NCBI RefSeq assembly: GCF_003428625.2
Contig: NZ_QVQT02000005.1
Location: forward strand, 372,001-436,000
Length of the DNA stretch: 64,000 nucleotides
Direction of reading: 5' to 3'
Source: Paracidobacterium acidisoli
GTDB taxonomy: Bacteria; Acidobacteriota; Terriglobia; Terriglobales; Acidobacteriaceae
The position numbers and the translations under genes are program-made. Within the stretch, counting starts at the first letter, position 1, and every line of letters starts with the position of its first letter. Positions 11,628-20,334 of this stretch are shown in pieces. The notes under the pieces were generated by a model, which saw nothing but the letters and a program-made list of their open reading frames with translations, had not been told where the DNA came from and did no database searches.

Positions 11628-12027
11628 CTCCTGTATCAGGAAGCCACATCCTCCTCCGCCGAAACACAGTTATGCAGCCGAACAGCTCAAAATTGCAGGG
11701 AACACTGGAGATTGCGAAAAGAAAGCGCCGGCAATACCCGAGCAGACAGGACGAGCCCAGGCTGCCGCAATCTCCAGAAGGCGAAATCGCCTTCCCTGCA
11801 GAATTCACGCCGCTCCCTGCAAAGCTGTGGAAGATGCATGCGGAAAGAGCCATGCTATGGAGAAAGCATGTGGTCTGCAGAAAGACCTGCACGATATTCC
11901 GGGGCACAGCGGATGTACGATACTTCCCGAAAGTGTTTAATGAGGGATACTCGTTGAATCCCGGGTGGCTGCGCTTTCAGGCCGGCAACATCTCTGTAGA
12001 CAGTCCCTGATTTCGGGAAGGACAGAT
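11628..12027. other. Intergenic region between the divergent pump operon and two-component operon
   Basis: There is no convincing gene in these 400 bases. Open frames crossing it have no ribosome-binding site and biased composition. Short inverted repeats are visible at AAGGCG-AAAT-CGCCTT (11777-11792) and around GGTCTGCAG/GACCTGCA (near 11874-11896). They are candidates for regulator sites between two divergent operons, but I cannot assign them. Confidence 0.4.
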
Positions 12028-13167
12028 ATGGACACTCTTACGGCTGTTCCATCGTATGCGCAAACGTTGCCCTCATTCGGAAGAGGTGCGGCGGCTCCTT
12101 CTCCGCATCACGGCTTCCGCTTCGGCGGATATGTGATCATCCTTTCCGTGGCCGCCGTCCTTGCGCTCGCAACCGCGGAAGAGTGCCGGTCCATTCTGCA
12201 TTTTCCTTCTCTTCTGTATGGGGCCGTGCTTTGGGGATGGTGGGCCATGATCGCCAGCATCATCTGGAAACTTGGCCGCCGCTTTCCTGTTCTGTCGAGC
12301 TTTTCCCCCAAAGGCGTGACCTTCCATATCCTGACGGGCTCCGCGCTCGGAGTGGCGCATCTGCTTCTTCTCGGAAGCCTCGGCTTTATCACGCCCGAGT
12401 GGCGTGGCCATGCGTCTGCACTATCGGTCTGGACCGGCCTGTTAAACATCAACCGCTTCGGCATTGAGATCCTGATCTACGGCTTCGTCCTCGGCATCAC
12501 CGGCATGATCGAATATCAGATTCGCGCGCAGCGCGATGCGATCAAGTCGCTGGAGCTGCAGAAGCAGCTCTCCGCCGCCCATCTGCGCACCCTGCAGATG
12601 CAGCTCGAGCCGCACTTCCTCTTCAACACGCTGAATGCAATCACCACGCTCGTCGAGTTCGGCAGGCAGAGTGAAGCTTCAGAGATGCTCGGCCACCTGA
12701 ACGCAATCCTGAAGAGCACGCTCAAACGAACCACCCCTGAAAAAGTTCCACTCTCGCAGGAGCTCGAAATCGTCGAGAACTATCTGGCCATCGAGCAGAT
12801 CCGCTTTGCCGATCGCCTGCGCATCGAGATCAGGGTCGATCCCGGCGCCCTCGATGGTCTCGTGCCCTGCTTTCTGCTTCAGCCCATCGTCGAGAATGCG
12901 ATTCGCCACGGCATAGCGCACTGCGAAGCAGCCGGTGTAGTCGAGGCAACCGCTCGCTGCGACGGTCACCGTCTGCATCTGCGGGTCCGCGACACCGGCC
13001 CCGGAGTCAGCACGCCTCAGCAGAATGGGCACGGCATCGGACTCAAAAACACCCGCGAGCGCCTCATGCACTTTTATCAGGACGAATTCGTGATGCATGC
13101 CCGGCCGCTCGACGCCGGCGGCTTCGAGGTCGCTATCACCATTCCCTACGAACACGGCGGAAGATGA
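12028..13167 (+). CDS. LytS/YpdA-type sensor histidine kinase
   Basis: This 379-residue kinase has about four N-terminal membrane helices (residues 30-170). A His_kinase (PF06580-type) domain follows, whose phosphoacceptor is in LEPHFLFNTLN. The C-terminal ATPase shows the N box PIVENAIRHGI and the G boxes DTGPGVS and GHGIGLKNTRERL. There is no large sensory domain, so the membrane region probably senses the signal. I chose ATG 12028 because GGGAAGGA lies just upstream. Its last codon overlaps the regulator gene (ATGA), which is strong evidence that the pair acts together. It is divergent from an RND pump operon, a possible target. Confidence 0.92.
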   Translation: MDTLTAVPSYAQTLPSFGRGAAAPSPHHGFRFGGYVIILSVAAVLALATAEECRSILHFPSLLYGAVLWGWWAMIASIIWKLGRRFPVLSSFSPKGVTFHILTGSALGVAHLLLLGSLGFITPEWRGHASALSVWTGLLNINRFGIEILIYGFVLGITGMIEYQIRAQRDAIKSLELQKQLSAAHLRTLQMQLEPHFLFNTLNAITTLVEFGRQSEASEMLGHLNAILKSTLKRTTPEKVPLSQELEIVENYLAIEQIRFADRLRIEIRVDPGALDGLVPCFLLQPIVENAIRHGIAHCEAAGVVEATARCDGHRLHLRVRDTGPGVSTPQQNGHGIGLKNTRERLMHFYQDEFVMHARPLDAGGFEVAITIPYEHGGR

Positions 13168-13937
13168 AGCTGAAGACCCTCATCGCCGATGATGAGCCTC
13201 TGGCTCGCGAGCGGCTGCGGTTTCTTCTCGCCGGCAGCGAAGAGATCGAGCTCGCCGGCGAGTGCCGTAACGGCAGGGAGGTCGTCGCCGCTCTGCGGGA
13301 ATCCCGCATCGACCTGTTGTTCCTCGATATCCAGATGCCAGGCAGGGACGGCTTCGACGTCTTCGAGCAGATTGGTGCGGCAAATATGCCGGTCACTGTC
13401 TTCGTCACCGCGCACAATCAATATGCCGTGCAGGCCTTCGAGGTGCATGCGCTCGACTACCTCACCAAGCCGGTTGAGCCCGAGCGCCTGCAGTCGGCAT
13501 TGCTTCGCGTCAGGGAACAGATCGCCTCCCGCAACGCGCTGCTCACGCAGGAGCGTTTGCGCTCCGTGCTCGCAGGCCTTGAGAAAAGCAGTGACGCTCC
13601 AAAGGAGTATCCCCGTCGCCTTCTCGTGCCCAACGGCGCGAAGGAATCCTTCATCAGCGTCAGCGAGATCGAATGGATCGAAGCCGCCGACTACTACTCC
13701 TGCCTGCACGTTGGAGCAAGAAGCCTCATGCTGCGGGAAACTATCCGACAGCTCGCCTGTACCCTCGACCCGAAGAAGTTCGTGCGCATTCACCGCTCCA
13801 CCATCGTCAATGTCGATCAGGTTCGTGAGATATTTCGCGAAGGCCGCAGCGAAGGATCGGTCGTGCTGCTCAATGGCCAGCGGTTGAAGATGAGCAAAAC
13901 CGGCTGGCAGAATCTCCTCGCCGTCAGCCGCGCCTGA
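13164..13937 (+). CDS. LytTR-family response regulator
   Basis: The 257-residue protein has a receiver domain at residues 1-120. The acidic pair is at D9-D10, the phosphorylation site is Asp55 in LFLDIQMPG, and the conserved Lys lies in DYLTKPVEP. From about residue 150 there is a LytTR DNA-binding domain (IEWIEAADYYSCLHVG, then FVRIHRSTIVNVDQVREI). The start overlaps the kinase stop by four bases. LytTR proteins bind pairs of short direct repeats. I could not identify such a pair with confidence in the upstream gap. Confidence 0.94.
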   Translation: MKLKTLIADDEPLARERLRFLLAGSEEIELAGECRNGREVVAALRESRIDLLFLDIQMPGRDGFDVFEQIGAANMPVTVFVTAHNQYAVQAFEVHALDYLTKPVEPERLQSALLRVREQIASRNALLTQERLRSVLAGLEKSSDAPKEYPRRLLVPNGAKESFISVSEIEWIEAADYYSCLHVGARSLMLRETIRQLACTLDPKKFVRIHRSTIVNVDQVREIFREGRSEGSVVLLNGQRLKMSKTGWQNLLAVSRA

Positions 13938-14016
13938 AATCTCCTCCGCAAAAAGAATCGGATTTCCCGATAAACCCCTCACTTTTGCCTTCGTTTTCCT
14001 TGTATTCTTCGTTACA

Positions 14017-15402
14017 TTGCGATCAGTCTTTCGCAGCTTCTCCGCAGGAGTCACTCAGGTACTCAGATCCCGCAAATTCGCCCGTCGCATGCGTCTGCTG
14101 CCTCTGGTAGCAGCGACATACTTTATGGTGTCCGGCGGCCCTTACGGCATCGAAGACATCCTCGGCGGCGCCGGCTACGCTAAAGCCCTCATCATCCTCG
14201 TCACTCTGCCGTTTCTCTGGAGCCTTCCCACCGCGCTCATGATCGGCGAGCTCGCCAGCGCCATCCCTGCCGAAGGCGGCTTCTATGTCTGGGTGCGCCG
14301 GGCGCTCGGCCCATTCTGGGGATATCAGGAAGCGTGGCTCTCTCTCACCGCCAGCATCTTCGATATGGCCATCTATCCCACGCTCTTTGTGCTCTACCTC
14401 GGCAGGCTCTTTCCAGGATGGACCGCCGGATCGCGCGGCACTTTGTGGGAGCTCGCTGTCATCGTCGGCTGTTGTCTGTGGAACCTGCGCGGAGCACCCG
14501 CCGTCGGAAACGGCTCACTCGGGCTCTTCTTTCTGCTGCTCACTCCCTTCGCCGTCCTCGTCGGAGCGGCCTTTCTGCATGGCAGACATGTGCCCGTCCA
14601 GGGCATGTGGTCCATGCACGGGAGCGAAGAGACCGGCCTCGCCACAGCCATCCTCGTGGGCTTATGGAATTACATGGGATGGGACAACGCATCCACGGTC
14701 GCGCAGGAGGTCGAGGACCCGCAGCGGAACTACCCGCGTGCCATGGTCATGAGCACCATCGTCGTTGCCGTCACCTATGTTGTGCCGTTGTTTGCCATGG
14801 CTTGGGTTGCCTTCCCCATCGATCAGTTCACCACCGGCTCGTGGACCGACGCCGCGCGCTCTCTCGCCGGCCCATGGCTCGGCACCGCCATCGTCATCGG
14901 AGGAACTCTCACCGCATTCGGCATGTTCAATGCGCTCATGATGTCCTACGCGCGCCTTCCCATGACCCTCGCTGAAGACGGTATGCTCCCGTCGGTGCTT
15001 GCGCTGCGCAACCGCCGCGGCGTGCCCTGGGTCGCCGTGCTGGCCTGCGGAATCGCCTGGGCGCTCGCGCTGCAGTTCAGCTTCGAGCGGCTCATCTCCA
15101 TGGACCTGATGCTTTACGGCGCCAGCCTCATCCTCGAGTTCGTCGCGCTCATCGTGCTGCGCATTCGCGAGCCGCGTCTTGAGCGTCCCTTCCGCGCAGG
15201 AAATCTCGCGACCGCCTGTCTCATCGGCGCCGTCCCCACCGGACTCATTCTCTATGCCGTCTGGTGCTCTCGCAACGAGCGCATGGCGCACATGCCCGCC
15301 CTGTTATTCGGAGCCATCATCGCCTGCTCCGGACCCATCTTCTATCGCTTCTCGAAAACCATCTGGGCAAGGCCGGAGCCGCTTCCGAATCCCGGCGACT
15401 GA
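14017..15402 (+). CDS. APC-superfamily amino acid permease
   Basis: The protein has up to 461 residues and about 12 membrane helices. It begins with the APC signature region LLPLVAATYFMVSGGPYGIE, where the GGPYG loop binds substrate in relatives. The segment EDPQRNYPRAM is the usual cytoplasmic loop of this family. Amino acid or polyamine uptake is likely; the substrate is unknown. The start is uncertain: TTG 14017 keeps a basic N-terminus, while ATG 14089 would begin at MRLLPLVAAT. Neither has a clear ribosome-binding site, although GCAGGAG occurs at 14044. No partner genes are adjacent. Confidence 0.82.
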   Translation: MRSVFRSFSAGVTQVLRSRKFARRMRLLPLVAATYFMVSGGPYGIEDILGGAGYAKALIILVTLPFLWSLPTALMIGELASAIPAEGGFYVWVRRALGPFWGYQEAWLSLTASIFDMAIYPTLFVLYLGRLFPGWTAGSRGTLWELAVIVGCCLWNLRGAPAVGNGSLGLFFLLLTPFAVLVGAAFLHGRHVPVQGMWSMHGSEETGLATAILVGLWNYMGWDNASTVAQEVEDPQRNYPRAMVMSTIVVAVTYVVPLFAMAWVAFPIDQFTTGSWTDAARSLAGPWLGTAIVIGGTLTAFGMFNALMMSYARLPMTLAEDGMLPSVLALRNRRGVPWVAVLACGIAWALALQFSFERLISMDLMLYGASLILEFVALIVLRIREPRLERPFRAGNLATACLIGAVPTGLILYAVWCSRNERMAHMPALLFGAIIACSGPIFYRFSKTIWARPEPLPNPGD

Positions 15403-15423
15403 GCGCTCATGCCCGCCGCCGGC

Positions 15424-16422
15424 CTATGCAGTCGCCGCGCGGGCTTCAAGGCTCTCCAGAAACTGCTCCAGCTCCTCCGGAAGCTCCGTCTTCAGTTGCA
15501 GAACTTTCCCCGTGCGCGGATGCGCAAACTCCAGTTCTGCCGCATGAAGAAAATTGCGGTCGAGCGAAGTCGTCTCTTCCTCCGTGGCAGATTTCTTCGT
15601 CTTCGGAGGCACAATCCGCGCCGGCGCTCCATAAAGGGTGTCTCCCACTACCGGATGCCCGATTGAAGACATATGCACGCGGATCTGGTGCGTGCGCCCC
15701 GTCTCGATCCGCACCGAAACCAGCGTGAACGCTCCAAATCGCGACGCAATGCGCCGCAGCACCGTGTAATGCGAAACGGCGGAGCGCGCGTCCGCCTCAC
15801 GCTTCGTCGTCATCCGCGTACGCCGCAGCAGATCGCGCGCAATCGGCGCATTGATTGTGCCGCGGTCCTGCTTCACATTGCCGTGAACCAGCGCTACGTA
15901 AGTCTTCTTCATCCGCCGCTGCGAAAACATCTCCGCCAGCTTCAGGTGCGCCGCATCGTTGCGCGCCACAATAATCAGCCCGCTTGTCTGCTTGTCCAGG
16001 CGATGGACAATGCCCGGACGCAGTTCGCCTCCGGTGGTGGAGAGTGAGCGATAGTGGCTCAGCAGGGCATTCACCAGCGTCCCGTGATTCCGCGCATCAT
16101 CCGTCGCGCCCGAGCCCGCATGCACCATCATCCCTGCCGGTTTGTTGATGACTGAAAGGTCGTCATCTTCGTATACGATTTTGAGCGGAATATCCTCCGC
16201 AAATGCTTTCAGCGGCGGCAGCGAAGGCTTCCCCAGCACCTCCACCTGCTCTCCACCGCGCAGCTTCTGCGAAGGCTTCGCTTCGGCTCCATCCACCAGA
16301 ACCTTCTGCTCGGAAAGCAGCAGCTGAATGCGGGCGCGGCTCACGCCTTCGATCTGCGAAGCCAGCCACGCATCCAGCCGCTGCCCTGCCGCCTCCGGTG
16401 GAACGGAATATGTCATCGTCAT
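15424..16422 (-). CDS. rluD: RluA/RluD-family pseudouridine synthase
   Basis: The 332-residue protein has an N-terminal S4 RNA-binding domain (residues 12-65, SRARIQLLLSEQKVLVDG) and a catalytic domain. Its invariant Asp143 sits in GIVHRLDKQTSGLIIVARN. Length and S4 domain fit RluD, which makes the three pseudouridines of 23S rRNA helix 69, though RluC-type specificity cannot be excluded. The C-terminal segment has an unusual insertion rich in Lys, Thr and Glu (about residues 275-300). The gene is convergent with the APC permease and 30 bases downstream of the esterase on the same strand. Confidence 0.88.
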   Translation of the reverse strand: MTMTYSVPPEAAGQRLDAWLASQIEGVSRARIQLLLSEQKVLVDGAEAKPSQKLRGGEQVEVLGKPSLPPLKAFAEDIPLKIVYEDDDLSVINKPAGMMVHAGSGATDDARNHGTLVNALLSHYRSLSTTGGELRPGIVHRLDKQTSGLIIVARNDAAHLKLAEMFSQRRMKKTYVALVHGNVKQDRGTINAPIARDLLRRTRMTTKREADARSAVSHYTVLRRIASRFGAFTLVSVRIETGRTHQIRVHMSSIGHPVVGDTLYGAPARIVPPKTKKSATEEETTSLDRNFLHAAELEFAHPRTGKVLQLKTELPEELEQFLESLEARAATA

Positions 16423-16452
16423 AGCTACAAATAATCCTGCATTAAGGCTGCA

Positions 16453-17460
16453 TCACTTCGGTGTCACTTCACCCGGTCCATGCAGCCCCGGAACCCATGA
16501 AGGGAAATTCGGCTGCGGCTGCGGCATCGGCGCAGCATCGGGAGGCAGCATCGCCTGCCCCATCAGCCAGTTGCGCAGCAGCAGCGGCCATGTCGAGAGC
16601 GGAATGATCGAGCCGCACAGCCCGCACCCGTGATTCGAATAGTCGTAGATGTGCAGCTCCGACGGCACGCCCGCCCGCTCCAGCGCTCGGTAAAAATCGA
16701 GGCTGTTTTCTACCGGAACCGTCGGATCTTTGGTCGTCGCAAACAGAAACGTCGGCGGTGTCTGCGCCGTCACCGCAAACTGGTTCGAATATTCGTGCTC
16801 CAGCTTCGGATCGACATCCGGCCCCAGCAGATTCATCCGCGATCCCGCATGCGCCTCCGGCAGCTCCATGCTGATCACCGGATACGACAGCACCATGAAG
16901 TTCGGCTTGCAGCTCTCCGCGTCAGTTGTATCTGTGGCAGTTACGTTTTTCTCTTCGCAGTGCGTCCCCAGCGACGAAGCCAGATGCCCCCCTGCTGAAA
17001 ATCCCCACACGCCCAGCCGGTTCGGGTCGACGCCATACTCGGCAGCGTGAGCCCGAATCAGCCGCATCGCCCGCCGCCCGTCGTTGATCTCCACCGGGTA
17101 ATGATAAGGAGCCACGCGGTAATCCAGCACAAAGGCCGCCATGCCCTGAGCATTCAGCCACTGCGCAATCTGGAAGCCCTCGTGCCCGATCGCGACATGC
17201 GCGTATCCTCCGCCCGGAATCACCAGAATCGCCGCGCTCGTCGACCGCTTCGCCGGCAGAAAGACATACATCCGCGGCTTGTCCACTTCGGTGTCGCCCA
17301 GTGCGCCCGGCGCGCCATTCGGCCACAGATAAATCGCACGCGGAGTCCCGGCAGTGGCTTCCTGCGGCGCGCTCCGGGCAAACGCCCGGGTAAACGGCAT
17401 CAGAGAGACTGCAAGCAGAGCGGCGAGCAGAAAACGGGCAGCCTTCGAATATCTTTTCAT
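16453..17460 (-). CDS. Secreted alpha/beta hydrolase (acetyl-esterase/xylan esterase-like)
   Basis: This 335-residue esterase has an N-terminal signal peptide (KRYSKAARFLLAALLAVSL, cleavage near AFA). The oxyanion segment is IPGGGYAHVA. The nucleophile is Ser155 in VWGFSAGGHLASS, the acid lies in FATTKDPTVPVE, and the His is in YSNHGCGL. This pattern fits BD-FAE/Axe-type acetyl esterases acting on acylated sugars outside the cytoplasm. ATG 17460 was preferred to a longer frame because the signal peptide starts there and GGAGG lies about 14 bases upstream. It is divergent from the DUF302 gene. Confidence 0.86.
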   Translation of the reverse strand: MKRYSKAARFLLAALLAVSLMPFTRAFARSAPQEATAGTPRAIYLWPNGAPGALGDTEVDKPRMYVFLPAKRSTSAAILVIPGGGYAHVAIGHEGFQIAQWLNAQGMAAFVLDYRVAPYHYPVEINDGRRAMRLIRAHAAEYGVDPNRLGVWGFSAGGHLASSLGTHCEEKNVTATDTTDAESCKPNFMVLSYPVISMELPEAHAGSRMNLLGPDVDPKLEHEYSNQFAVTAQTPPTFLFATTKDPTVPVENSLDFYRALERAGVPSELHIYDYSNHGCGLCGSIIPLSTWPLLLRNWLMGQAMLPPDAAPMPQPQPNFPSWVPGLHGPGEVTPK

Positions 17461-17575
17461 GGGGAGCAGTATATTTCCTCCGAACCTGTTTAAGTTCTGT
17501 CCATGCTGGATGGGACGGTCATTCGCTAGCTGTAAATATCGCAGGTGCATAATGTCTTGTGCGAGGAAAAGAGAG

Positions 17576-17968
17576 ATGACGTCTTCGGATCAGGGAATTC
17601 TCAGTATAGAAAGCAGCCATTCCGTCGATGAAACGATGGCAAAGATCGAAGCGATCCTGCGCGAAAAAAACGTAAAGCTCTTTGCGCGTATCGATCACAG
17701 CGGCGAGGCCGAACAGGCCGGCCTGCACATGCCGCCCACAAAGCTGCTCATCTTCGGCAATCCCCGCGGTGGCACACCGCTGATGCTCGCCGCGCCCACT
17801 GTCGCCATCGATCTCCCTCTCAAGCTGCTCGTTGCGGAAGATGCGGCAGGGAAGACCACAATATCGTGGAACGATCCGCACTATCTTCTCGTGCGCCACA
17901 ATCTGCCCGAAGCCCTGATCGCCAACATCGCCGTGATCGCCGCCATCGCCGAGGCAGCGGCAAAATAG
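17576..17968 (+). CDS. DUF302 family protein
   Basis: This 130-residue protein carries the DUF302 pattern. An early helix (SVDETMAKIEAILREKNVKL) is followed by ARIDHSGEAEQAG, the strand TKLLIFGNPRGGTPLM, and the paired Leu-Pro-Leu-Lys-Leu-Leu segment. Members form small dimers and some bind small molecules or metals; the role is unknown. ATG 17576 follows GAGGAAAAGAGAG. An in-frame ATG at 17552 would add eight residues. No signal peptide is seen from 17576. Confidence 0.85.
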   Translation: MTSSDQGILSIESSHSVDETMAKIEAILREKNVKLFARIDHSGEAEQAGLHMPPTKLLIFGNPRGGTPLMLAAPTVAIDLPLKLLVAEDAAGKTTISWNDPHYLLVRHNLPEALIANIAVIAAIAEAAAK

Positions 17969-17980
17969 CTCATTCCGCTG

Positions 17981-18763
17981 TTACGCTTTTTCCGCCGGTC
18001 TGCGCAGCCACAGCAGCCCGCCTGCCAGCACCGCCACCAGCGCTATCGCCTGTGCAATGGTGACCGTGCCGTGAAAGAGCGTATTCGTGCGCGGAGTGCC
18101 ATTCCACAGACCAAGAAAGAAACTCGCCGCCCCGTAAAGCAGCAGCCATCCTCCGGCCAGCTCGCCATCCTGCGTGCGTCGCGGCAGCCACCACAGCAGA
18201 AGCGCAAAGATCAGCACGGAGGCGGCCGCCTCATACATCTGCACCGGATGCACCTTCACCCCGAGCGGCACCCTGTACCAGATCGCCGCGATAAGGCTGT
18301 GGTACGTCACTCCCCACGGCAGGGTCGTCGGCGTGCCGTAATCAATGCCGGCACAGAGCGCGCCGATCCGTTCCAGAGCAATACCCGCCGCCAGTGCCGG
18401 AGCCGCCGCATCGGCCGCCCGCAGCAGCGAAAGCCCTTCCGCCTGTGTGTAGAGCACCGCCGCAGCCAGTCCGAGAACAACGCTGCCCATCACGATCCAT
18501 TCGCTGCGTACCGTCGTCAGGCCAAGAATCCAGAAAGGATGTGCGCGAAAGATGGAGAGGTGCGCCAGCACCAGCAGCAGCCGCTCTCCGATCAGTGCCG
18601 TCAGAATCGCGACAAGTCCCGCATTCCAGATTTTGTCTGCGCGCAGTCCCAGCCGACGCCCAAAGTGCATCGCCAGCGCCAGCGCAGTCAGCAGCGCGGC
18701 AGCGGAGAAGACGCCGTATGTGGGAATACCGACGTGACCGATCTGGAAGAGTCGAGGAAACAA
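17981..18763 (-). CDS. Lgt-like prolipoprotein diacylglyceryl transferase family protein, active site divergent
   Basis: This membrane protein (260 residues, about seven helices) aligns with Lgt at several landmarks: the IPTYG segment near the N-terminus, ERIGALCAGIDYG in place of the Lgt signature, and HPVQMYEA for HPSQLYE. It lacks the HGG motif that carries the essential His of Lgt; the aligned segment reads SEWIVMGS. The Asn of the GRxGNF motif is Ala, and the late essential Arg region reads GAASFFLGLWNG. It may be an inactive or repurposed paralogue. The start appears to be TTG 18763, with no clear ribosome-binding site. It follows the 6S RNA candidate on the same strand. Confidence 0.7.
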   Translation of the reverse strand: MFPRLFQIGHVGIPTYGVFSAAALLTALALAMHFGRRLGLRADKIWNAGLVAILTALIGERLLLVLAHLSIFRAHPFWILGLTTVRSEWIVMGSVVLGLAAAVLYTQAEGLSLLRAADAAAPALAAGIALERIGALCAGIDYGTPTTLPWGVTYHSLIAAIWYRVPLGVKVHPVQMYEAAASVLIFALLLWWLPRRTQDGELAGGWLLLYGAASFFLGLWNGTPRTNTLFHGTVTIAQAIALVAVLAGGLLWLRRPAEKA

Positions 18764-18799
18764 AACCCGTAGAGGCAGAAAACCGACCCGCGGGGCCGT

Positions 18800-19025
18800 G
18801 AGGTGATGCGCCGGTGAACCCGTCCTAAGACGGTGGGAACCCTCCGCAGCTCTTTAGGCATTCCGAACTGGCGGACACTGCACACCGAGCCGATTTTTCG
18901 AGTCGGGCTCCCTGTTCAATGAATGTAGGTTCAACCAGCGTTAACCACCACACCTGCTTTGCAGGCCGGTCTCTGAGTGGATGCTATCGGGAGCCTGTAA
19001 GGATTGCAAGTCGGGCGCATCGGTA
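18800..19025 (-). ncRNA. ssrS: 6S RNA candidate
   Basis: The position immediately downstream of zapA is the classical 6S RNA locus. On the minus strand the ends pair perfectly: GATGCGCC (19021-19014) with GGCGCATC (18812-18805). Toward the 3' end a small hairpin CCGTC-TTAG-GACGG sits in the expected side of a large internal loop, preceded by GGGTTCCCACC. An apical hairpin is formed around CCCGACT...TCGGCTCGG. The size of about 220 bases is slightly long for 6S. The exact ends are inferred from the closing stem only. Confidence 0.68.
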
Positions 19026-19045
19026 CAGAGCGCCCAACAGCAGTG

Positions 19046-19387
19046 TCAGCCGATGCGGCGTTCTTCGCTCAGCACTTCGTCCAGCAATCCTGCGAGCGAA
19101 TGCGCGCGCGTGCGCAACGAGCTGCCGCTCTCTCTGTTCCTGCCCGTCAGCTCGTCGTAGCTCTCGCGCAGCGACGAAAGCTCATCGGCAATGTTCAGCG
19201 CCGCCAGCACCGCAACGCGCAGCGAGTCGACCGTCTTTCCCTGCGAAGCCACCATGCGCATCTTCGCATCCACCATATCCGCCAGCCGGCGAATGTACTC
19301 CGGGTCCTGGCCGCGCAGGTGATAGGTCTGGTCGTAGATATCGACGGTCACAGCCTGCACCGTCGTATTCGTCTGAGGATCGGACAT
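19046..19387 (-). CDS. zapA: Cell division protein ZapA
   Basis: The 113-residue protein has the ZapA fold: an N-terminal strand pair VTVDIYDQTYHLRGQDPEYI, then a helix with LADMVDAKM and the long coiled-coil dimer helix (residues 50-110). ZapA crosslinks FtsZ filaments at the division ring. It is 15 bases downstream of the short coiled-coil gene on the same strand, and the 6S RNA candidate follows it. Confidence 0.92.
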   Translation of the reverse strand: MSDPQTNTTVQAVTVDIYDQTYHLRGQDPEYIRRLADMVDAKMRMVASQGKTVDSLRVAVLAALNIADELSSLRESYDELTGRNRESGSSLRTRAHSLAGLLDEVLSEERRIG

Positions 19388-19402
19388 CGGCAGACGCTCC
19401 CT

Positions 19403-19684
19403 TTATGCAGTGATTTCGTCCAGCTGCGTCAGCAGCCGTTCCACGCGCTGGCGCACAACGTCGCGCTCCTTCTCCAGCGTGCGAACCTGATCCTGTGTGC
19501 GCGAAAGCTCGGTCGACTGCTCGTCCAGCAGCAGCTGCAGCGTCGCTGAGTTCTGTTCTGCCGCTGCGCGTGCCTGCCGCTCGGCCTTCAGCAGCTCCAC
19601 TGCGCGCAGAACGCGCTGTTCAAGCTCGTTGAAATCATCGGCGGCAATGGGCAGCTGTGCATCCTGGAGAGCTAACGTAGACAT
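19403..19684 (-). CDS. Short coiled-coil protein upstream of zapA (ZapB-like)
   Basis: This 93-residue protein is almost entirely heptad-patterned helix from residue 18 (ELEQRVLRAVELLKAERQ) to the end. It has no membrane segment. Its start is ATG 19684, preceded by AGAGGT. It lies directly upstream of zapA, so a role as a ZapA/FtsZ-ring partner similar to ZapB is a reasonable guess. The sequence similarity to ZapB is only that of a generic coiled coil. Confidence 0.72.
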   Translation of the reverse strand: MSTLALQDAQLPIAADDFNELEQRVLRAVELLKAERQARAAAEQNSATLQLLLDEQSTELSRTQDQVRTLEKERDVVRQRVERLLTQLDEITA

Positions 19685-19996
19685 CGTGTACCTCTGAAAA
19701 GCCGTAAAAAATCGGATAGTCCTTGGCGAAGTATAGCGCCTCCCGTACAGAGGAAAACCGCGGAAAAGCATGGTGTGCGAAACCATGGTGCCCGAAAAGG
19801 TACGTGGCGCCGGAAAGGGAATTCGGTGTTTCCGCGTCGAACAGGAAAAGCCGATGCGCGCTTTGGACCGGCAGTTTCCTGGCTTCTCCGGGAAAAGTTT
19901 CTGTCTGATTTGAATGGTTGGCAGCGAAAGCCGGGCGATGCAGGGAAGCACTGCGGAGAGCATGCGACGCGCAGTGCGCGCGTCTGCTTCATGCAA

Positions 19997-20073
19997 TGGT
20001 CGGGACGGGCAGATTTGAACTGCCGACCCCTCGCACCCCAAGCGAGTGCTCTACCAGGCTGAGCCACGTCCCG
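19997..20073 (-). tRNA. tRNA-Pro(GGG)
   Basis: A 77-base tRNA lies on the minus strand with acceptor stem CGGGACG/CGTCCCG, discriminator A and encoded CCA (19997-19999). The D arm contains GCTCAGCCTGGTAGAGC and the T arm GGTTCAAATC-like sequence (CAGTTCAAATCTG). The anticodon loop reads TTGGGGT between stems CTCGC and GCGAG, giving anticodon GGG at 20037-20039. Confidence 0.95.
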
Positions 20074-20334
20074 ACAACAGCTGAGGTCTGCCTTACTGAG
20101 TTTACACGAGCATGGCCCCCCGCGGCTGCCCGGCCGGACAAATCCCGTTCGCCTCTCCGCAAATCCCCGCCCGCGTCCTCTGGTTACAGACAGGTTTATT
20201 TCGCAATCGCTGAAACGGCCCGCCGTCCCTTCCACACCATCCCCTCGGAACCGGCAAGTTCCTCCTTCCTTCCATCGCCGGTTTCGCAATACCTGCCCGC
20301 GGCCCCGCCGCAGTGAAAGTACGAGGACAATTTC

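Noticed and set aside
20119-20334. Possible gene between tRNA-Pro and the 699-residue protein
   Set aside because: Frames crossing it are Pro/Arg/Ser-rich without start signals; it is probably the promoter region.
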